Assembly (NCBI GenBank): GCA_030018795.1 | Contig: JASEHA010000055.1 | Coordinates: 1-9,854 of the forward strand | DNA: 9,854 nt | From: a bacterium | GTDB taxonomy: Bacteria > UBA9089 > CG2-30-40-21 | Reading direction: 5' to 3' | In this document: positions 7,301 through 9,854 of the stretch, in pieces | Numbering within the stretch: the first letter of the stretch is position 1 | Layout: the number at the start of each line of letters is the position of its first letter | The notes under the pieces: generated by a model | What the model was told of the DNA's origin: nothing | What the model saw: only the letters and a program-made list of their open reading frames with translations | Database searches by the model: none | Translations under genes and position numbers: made by a program

Positions 7301-9658
7301 ATTGTAAATTGCTACTGCAGCATTGTCTTCAGCCGTGCCTGTAATGGTTATGGTTGCCTGATTGGTTGCACCAGATACAGGATTATCAATAGTAGGGGCA
7401 ACACCCTGGACAATGGTCAGGGAAAGGTATGCCTGACTGCTTGTGCCAAATCTGTCAACGCTAATGGCATGTAAGGTGTGCATACCTGTATTTAAGCTAT
7501 TGCAGCTGAGGCTAAACAACCCGATTGAGTTGGTTGTTGCTGTTCCCAGCAGGGTGCTGGCTTCATTATAAACAAGGACTACACTGCCATGGCTGCTGCT
7601 GCCTATAATCAGCGGTGTTTGGTCAGATATTTTTGCCCCATTTGCTGGTATCTGGATGCTTGGTGGTGCAGGTGCAGCATTGGTATCTGTGCCACGATAG
7701 ATGCCATAGGGTGGATAATTAATATAAAACCTGTCATGCATGGCTGGATCCATAACAAAAGAGGCTGTGTTGCCTACACTGCCGCCAATAGCAGAGAGTA
7801 GCCTGCCAGTATTAATAATCGGCAGCCCAGAGTTTGCCTTACCCCAACTCTTGCCATCGTCAATGCTCTTGATAACCCCATCATTACCAAAAGCATACAA
7901 AATACCGGTGATGTCAGGATTGACAATCAGTGAATTAACCTCTTTATCGCTTATTTGGGTCCATGTGCTGCCGCTGTCTATGGTTTTGAGTATTCGGGCA
8001 AGGGTATATTGGTAATAGTTAAAGTCGCTGGTAGAGACATATATGGTCTGTGATGTAGTGCCAAGGGTAATGCCATTAATATGCAAGTTACTGCCTGCTT
8101 GTATTGTTGTCCAACTGCCACCCTGATTATTGCTGCGATATATCTTGCTTCCATAGCTTGGCACACCATAGAGTATGCTGGAATCTTCTGGGGCAATAAG
8201 CAATCTGGTAAAAGATGTTTGTGGTATAGCTATCTGACTCCAGCTTGTTCCTCCATCTATACTCTTGTATATCTTCTCCCAATCCCCAGAGGCATAAACT
8301 GTCTGTGAATTATTGGGGTCAATGGCAATGCTGCTGATATTAGTATTTGCTCCCTGCATAAGCCCAGCAGTGATAGAACCCCAGCTATCACCGCCATCTA
8401 TGCTCTTATATAGCATCTGAGTTCCACCTGCATAGATAATGTTGGAATTATTTGGGTCAATGGTCAATGCATAGATCCTGGCATGTGGAGCATATGTTAC
8501 CAATAGCCCAGTATTTTTCTCAGACCAGCTATTGCCAGCATCAGTGCTCTTGAATATCCCCCGCCAGCTTGCCATATAAACCGTGCCAGTGGCTTTGGGG
8601 TCAACAGCTATGGTGCTTACATCCACATGATGTGGCAAGCCATTGTTGATGATAATCCAGCTTGTCCCATTATCCGCACTCTTGTGTATCCCCTTGCCAG
8701 CTACATAGACAGCATCGCCTGTTACCAACATCCTTGCAGCGTTGGCAGATGGGGAAAGTGATGTTACGCTCCAACTATTGCCGCCATCTGTGGTTTTATA
8801 CAATGCCCTGCTGTTTGGCGAATATGTCTCTATCCAAGCATATAGTGTTGAACTACCGACTGGATTCCCAGCAAAACACACAATTCGTTGATTTTGAGTT
8901 TGAGGCAGTCCAGTGGTGATTGTTCCCCATGTAGAGCCATTGTTTGTGCTTCTGACAATGCCATTCCATGTTGTTGCATACATAGCATCTGGATAAACAA
9001 GCATGTCATAGAAATATTGTGATGAGACACTGCCCCAGCTCTGCCCACCATCTGTGGTAACAAGCAATCCCGGAGAATACGTAAGGGCATAGAGATTGCC
9101 TGTTGTTGTTCCAGCAATCACCGCCCTGCAGTTCGAATTACTATATATCTTTGACCATGATGCCCCATTATCTATGCTTTTATACACACCATCCTTACTA
9201 TTACCCACATAAATGGCATCAGATTGAGCAACAATGCTTAAGGCTGACCAAGAAGAAAGGGTCATTGTCCCAGTAATATCCGTCCAACTGCTGCCATCCT
9301 TTGTCCCCTTAAATATCCTGCCGCTACAACCAAGGTAAATATTAGTCGAATCCACAGTCAGAGCAGTATATGCCCTATATCGTTCCTTATATTGGCTTGC
9401 TGACAGAATATCCAGCCCATTGGAAATATTTGTCCAGTTACTGCCGCTGTCAACAGTTTTATACACCTCACCCAAACCCGTAGCAGCATAGATAGTGCTT
9501 GAGCTGCCTGGATCAATTACCATGTTGGCAATCTGAATATCATTTGGCAGCCCATCATTAATATTCGTCCATTCAATCCCACCGCCAGCATAGGCAGTAG
9601 CAGCCATAAACATCAAAAGCACCAATCCTATTAATTTGTGGTTATACTTAGCATTCAT
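4358..9658 (-). CDS. Giant secreted multidomain protein: Asp-box propellers, Ig-like, cohesin/dockerin-like and FlgD-like C-terminal domains
   Basis: A 1766-residue exported protein, probably cell-surface or extracellular; its ligand is unknown. Residues 1-24 are a Sec signal peptide (AYA then GGG). Residues 25-660 hold 13 Asp-boxes plus one degenerate copy. Four Ig-like repeats follow at about 664-750, 751-836, 839-927 and 928-1012. Residues 1017-1117 are unassigned, with an acidic DNDHDG loop near 1078. Next come a carboxypeptidase-regulatory-like domain (about 1118-1222), an Ig-like domain (1225-1309), a cohesin-like domain (1310-1440), a dockerin-like domain (1464-1530), a second cohesin-like domain (1546-1665) and a FlgD/T9SS-like domain (1678-1766). 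The start is backed by AAAAGGGGG at 9669-9677, 10 bases away. The frame is unbroken. No glycosidase or protease motif was recognised. It is convergent with the polysaccharide operon and separated from it by a 71-base gap. Confidence 0.9.
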   Translation of the reverse strand: MNAKYNHKLIGLVLLMFMAATAYAGGGIEWTNINDGLPNDIQIANMVIDPGSSSTIYAATGLGEVYKTVDSGSNWTNISNGLDILSASQYKERYRAYTALTVDSTNIYLGCSGRIFKGTKDGSSWTDITGTMTLSSWSALSIVAQSDAIYVGNSKDGVYKSIDNGASWSKIYSNSNCRAVIAGTTTGNLYALTYSPGLLVTTDGGQSWGSVSSQYFYDMLVYPDAMYATTWNGIVRSTNNGSTWGTITTGLPQTQNQRIVCFAGNPVGSSTLYAWIETYSPNSRALYKTTDGGNSWSVTSLSPSANAARMLVTGDAVYVAGKGIHKSADNGTSWIIINNGLPHHVDVSTIAVDPKATGTVYMASWRGIFKSTDAGNSWSEKNTGLLVTYAPHARIYALTIDPNNSNIIYAGGTQMLYKSIDGGDSWGSITAGLMQGANTNISSIAIDPNNSQTVYASGDWEKIYKSIDGGTSWSQIAIPQTSFTRLLIAPEDSSILYGVPSYGSKIYRSNNQGGSWTTIQAGSNLHINGITLGTTSQTIYVSTSDFNYYQYTLARILKTIDSGSTWTQISDKEVNSLIVNPDITGILYAFGNDGVIKSIDDGKSWGKANSGLPIINTGRLLSAIGGSVGNTASFVMDPAMHDRFYINYPPYGIYRGTDTNAAPAPPSIQIPANGAKISDQTPLIIGSSSHGSVVLVYNEASTLLGTATTNSIGLFSLSCNSLNTGMHTLHAISVDRFGTSSQAYLSLTIVQGVAPTIDNPVSGATNQATITITGTAEDNAAVAIYNGLIPIATTTSTNGFYSYTAKLSDGLYSLYVQSTNNDGVVAASNIVDLLIDTVAPMPPVITKPAYGSKMPDDILTITGLTIASSTVFIYINSIEIGSVTSNGNGEISFTTPILDDGLNEITARVKDSVGNISPSSYPVKVTIGIPPIIISPVSGKTSKSTDIVISGKCRANASVGVYLDSVNMGTATVTNCTFSYTLTNLAAGTHTVTVNAVKGAKSGFSNIVTLMIQPDLPIDPVGVNISSPRGTEHPMSMDEDNNVSVSLQSTITVTVPVIGTPTAVYIKYSGTTAAMSDNDHDGIYEYSFKPYLLRGNVPLTIVIEYPSGQSYEVNIGSLLIDPDGHVYNTVTLEKVVDAVVTCYWFSTATTTWEIWPAWDYPFNNVPQINPQTTTTGNDCYYSFMVPAGKYYVHAVCPGYKTYQSGVLEVIDDPVHHDIYMEPLPVLTSLKVVPQSIVLGPGGTYSLTAVGYDQYKRSMGDIECSWSSNIGRVTPTNGKSITFTAPSTVTTGIITAASGTVQGTASIIVYQSVTIKLSPQTIYAQQNEVFTLNIDIADVVDLLGAKIVLSFDKTKVRAGTVTAGNFFSQNDPSFQLFSTVKNPEGIVEINGARLASSGVTGSGTLYSVTFTTMFANCSGTISISEAGLKDINLSIILAGDKYPAVIRGRLLGDFGRLSSQPLAPPEEIADNKIDYCDLLLFSKYWNDNNLKGDIASTRTTGFIPDFTYEPDGKINFEDLAYFATMWRWDHNKGTQAPRLASKDTAATTAIVKLKTMKMDENKVCVDVVVENATDLLAAHLILGFDANFELATITSQAFSFPSFPNEAQIGQVSINLADLNGKLTAGGSIARLIFHPKFTISNAPLAISIVSADLRNTQAKKIPSCIMPISTPASDLTKAYCYPNPYISSEHTQGITFAELTAEARIRIFDIAGEMVYDSGMVNTNGGKFNWTAVNQSNTTPVASGIYLYLITNNHEQRKTGKLGIIR
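4361..4627 (-). other. C-terminal FlgD-Ig / T9SS-sorting-like domain
   Basis: Within the giant protein, residues 1678-1766. The hallmarks are YPNPY (1681-1685), ITFAELTAEARIRIFDIAGE, W1730, VASGIYLYLI and the final GKLGIIR. This pattern is shared by FlgD Ig-like domains and type 9 secretion C-terminal signals; it usually anchors or sorts surface proteins. The last residues (KLGIIR) fit the short basic end of such domains. The export route is inferred. Confidence 0.8.
4664..5023 (-). other. Cohesin-like domain 2
   Basis: Within the giant protein, residues 1546-1665. It repeats the plan of the first cohesin-like domain: KVCVDVVVENATDLLAAHLI, LGFDANFELATITS, VSINLADLNGKLTAGGSIARLIF and ISIVSADLRN. 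Sequence identity to the first copy is low, so the duplication is old or the modules were acquired separately. Confidence 0.6.
5069..5269 (-). other. Dockerin-like domain with two EF-hand-type loops
   Basis: Within the giant protein, residues 1464-1530, placed between the two cohesin-like domains. Two half-repeats are seen: ADNKIDYCDLLLFSKYW (loop Asp at 1469 and 1476) and PDGKINFEDLAYFATMW (Asp at 1510 and 1517). Both are followed by a helix ending in W. The first Ca2+-loop positions are not canonical, so it is a divergent dockerin. Confidence 0.7.
5339..5731 (-). other. Cohesin-like domain 1
   Basis: Within the giant protein, residues 1310-1440. The pattern EVFTLNIDIADVVDLLGAKI, then LSFDKTKVRAGTVTAGNFF, NGARLASSGVTGSGTLYSVTF and a closing AGLKDINL matches cohesin and cohesin-like extracellular domains: early strand pair, D-x-x-x-L/V segment, G-x-G-x-L-x-x-I/V-x-F strand. 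Outside cellulosomes such domains mediate protein contacts of unknown kind. Confidence 0.75.
5732..5986 (-). other. Ig-like (Big-type) domain
   Basis: Within the giant protein, residues 1225-1309. It starts LTSLKVVPQSIVLGPGGTY, includes a CSWSS stretch with the typical W, and ends with TGIITAASGTV and TASIIV. This resembles the bacterial Ig (Big_2-like) pattern of a leading V-x-P-x-x-I/V-x-L-x-x-G-x-x strand. Confidence 0.65.
5993..6307 (-). other. Carboxypeptidase-regulatory-like domain
   Basis: Within the giant protein, residues 1118-1222. The run GHVYNTVTLEKVVDAVVT, a later YYSFMVPAGKYYVHAVCPGY and the final HHDIYMEP fit the beta-sandwich of CarboxypepD_reg/PEGA-type domains, with an insertion in the middle. 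A non-catalytic structural role is inferred. Confidence 0.6.
6623..7669 (-). other. Four tandem bacterial Ig-like domains
   Basis: Within the giant protein, residues 664-1012, four units of about 85 residues. Each begins with a P-x-I-x-x-P-x-x-G-like strand (APPSIQIPANG, VAPTIDNPVSG, MPPVITKPAYG, PPIIISPVSG) and includes an I-x-G turn and a late DGLYSLYV / AGTHTVTVNA-type strand. This is the usual pattern of stalk or spacer Ig-like repeats in bacterial surface proteins. Confidence 0.8.
7679..9586 (-). other. Asp-box (BNR/sortilin-like) repeat region, predicted two seven-bladed beta-propellers
   Basis: Within the giant protein, residues 25-660. The S/T-x-D-x-G-x-S/T-W box recurs with its Trp at residues 75, 125, 168, 208, 244, 296, 334, 378, 426, 473, 516, 566 and 605; spacing is 36-52 residues, one blade each. 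A 14th, degenerate box (YRGTDTN) lies at 654-660. Boxes 2, 5 and 11 have N or K in place of the usual Asp. Fourteen blades suit two stacked seven-bladed propellers, as in GH74 enzymes or PSII-assembly-like proteins, but the catalytic residues of GH74 were not recognised. Confidence 0.85.
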
Positions 9659-9687
9659 GATTCAATTACCCCCTTTTGGATTTGTTA

Positions 9688-9716
9688 ATATTATCCTGAA
9701 ATCGGCAAGTAGCCAA
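9688..9716 (-). promoter_or_regulatory. Possible promoter of the giant surface protein
   Basis: Read on the minus strand, TTGGCT (9711-9716) is 17 bases from TAATAT (9688-9693), each with four of six consensus matches; GATAAT overlaps it at shorter spacing. Transcription would begin near 9681, about 20 bases before the start codon. This is a weak match in an AT-rich gap. Confidence 0.3.
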
Positions 9717-9789
9717 TGGATAAGTTAATAACCAATTGATATAAAAAGAGTTATACTCAAAAAAAGTTGTAAATTTTTTAACAAAATGA

Positions 9790-9818
9790 TTGCAATTAAT
9801 CTCCTTTTATGCTATACT
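9790..9818 (+). promoter_or_regulatory. Divergent + strand promoter reading out of the window
   Basis: TTGCAA (9790-9795), a 17-base spacer and TATACT (9813-9818), preceded by TG at 9810-9811, give an extended -10 promoter. Transcription would start near 9825 and run off the window's end. It shares the TGn extended -10 and the 17-base spacer with the promoter at 99-127. A gene divergent to the giant protein is implied but not visible. Confidence 0.6.
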
Positions 9819-9825
9819 TAGTGTA

Positions 9826-9841
9826 AGTGTTTGGCAACACT
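9826..9841. promoter_or_regulatory. 16-bp palindrome at the predicted start of the divergent transcript
   Basis: AGTGTT and AACACT form perfect 6-bp arms around a TGGC centre. It begins at the predicted first transcribed base. It could be a repressor operator, or a 5' stem-loop that protects the mRNA. A further direct AGTGT copy lies just before it (9820-9824), which favours a protein-binding site. Confidence 0.5.
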
Positions 9842-9854
9842 AAAGATAACATAG

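Noticed and set aside
5929..8919. Several plus-strand open frames of 60-106 codons inside the giant gene
   Set aside because: All are antisense to a continuous domain-rich reading frame, have odd composition and lack ribosome sites.
7679..9586. GH74 xyloglucanase identity for the Asp-box region
   Set aside because: Blade count fits, but the Asp-box alone is not specific to GH74 and I could not identify its catalytic aspartates.

Overview
The window carries two convergent transcription units, probably from an uncultivated diderm (Gram-negative-type) bacterium. Three genes point that way: a Sec-exported polysaccharide export protein, a GmhB-type phosphatase usually tied to LPS heptose synthesis, and a very long secreted protein combining Asp-box, Ig-like, cohesin and dockerin-like domains with a FlgD-like C-terminal domain. 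That last architecture is common in candidate phyla such as Omnitrophota and Poribacteria and their neighbours. The phylum is inference; no rRNA or other marker is present.

Left half, + strand (about 99-4286): a near-consensus extended -10 promoter precedes five same-direction genes. They are an outer-membrane polysaccharide export (OPX) protein, a stand-alone BY-type tyrosine kinase (CpsD/CapB-like), archease, the RNA ligase RtcB, and a GmhB-like HAD phosphatase. Spacing is tight: 24 bp, then an overlap of about 50 bp, then 127 bp filled by a nested palindromic element, then a 4-bp overlap. The first two and the last gene fit surface polysaccharide assembly. The middle pair is a known functional couple in RNA ligation, since archease activates RtcB. 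Finding RNA repair inside a polysaccharide gene string is the most unusual gene-order feature here.

Right half, - strand (4358-9658): one uninterrupted 1766-residue secreted protein. In order it has a signal peptide; 13 clear Asp-box (SxDxGxxW) repeats plus a degenerate 14th, consistent with two seven-bladed beta-propellers; four Ig-like repeats; a domain of unknown type; a carboxypeptidase-regulatory-like domain; another Ig-like domain; cohesin-like, dockerin-like and cohesin-like domains; and a FlgD/T9SS-like C-terminal domain. It looks like a modular cell-surface or secreted protein, with no recognised catalytic centre.

Non-coding elements: two unrelated heptanucleotide tandem repeats (GTTAGCT and AGAATTC) lie at gene junctions, and the GTTAGCT copies belong to the nested palindrome before rtcB. 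The short convergent gap at 4287-4357 holds two mutually exclusive hairpins. The gap at the right end (9659-9854) holds a possible promoter for the giant gene and a better divergent + strand promoter followed at once by a 16-bp palindrome, implying a regulated gene just outside the window. Bases 1-98 hold nothing I can support.
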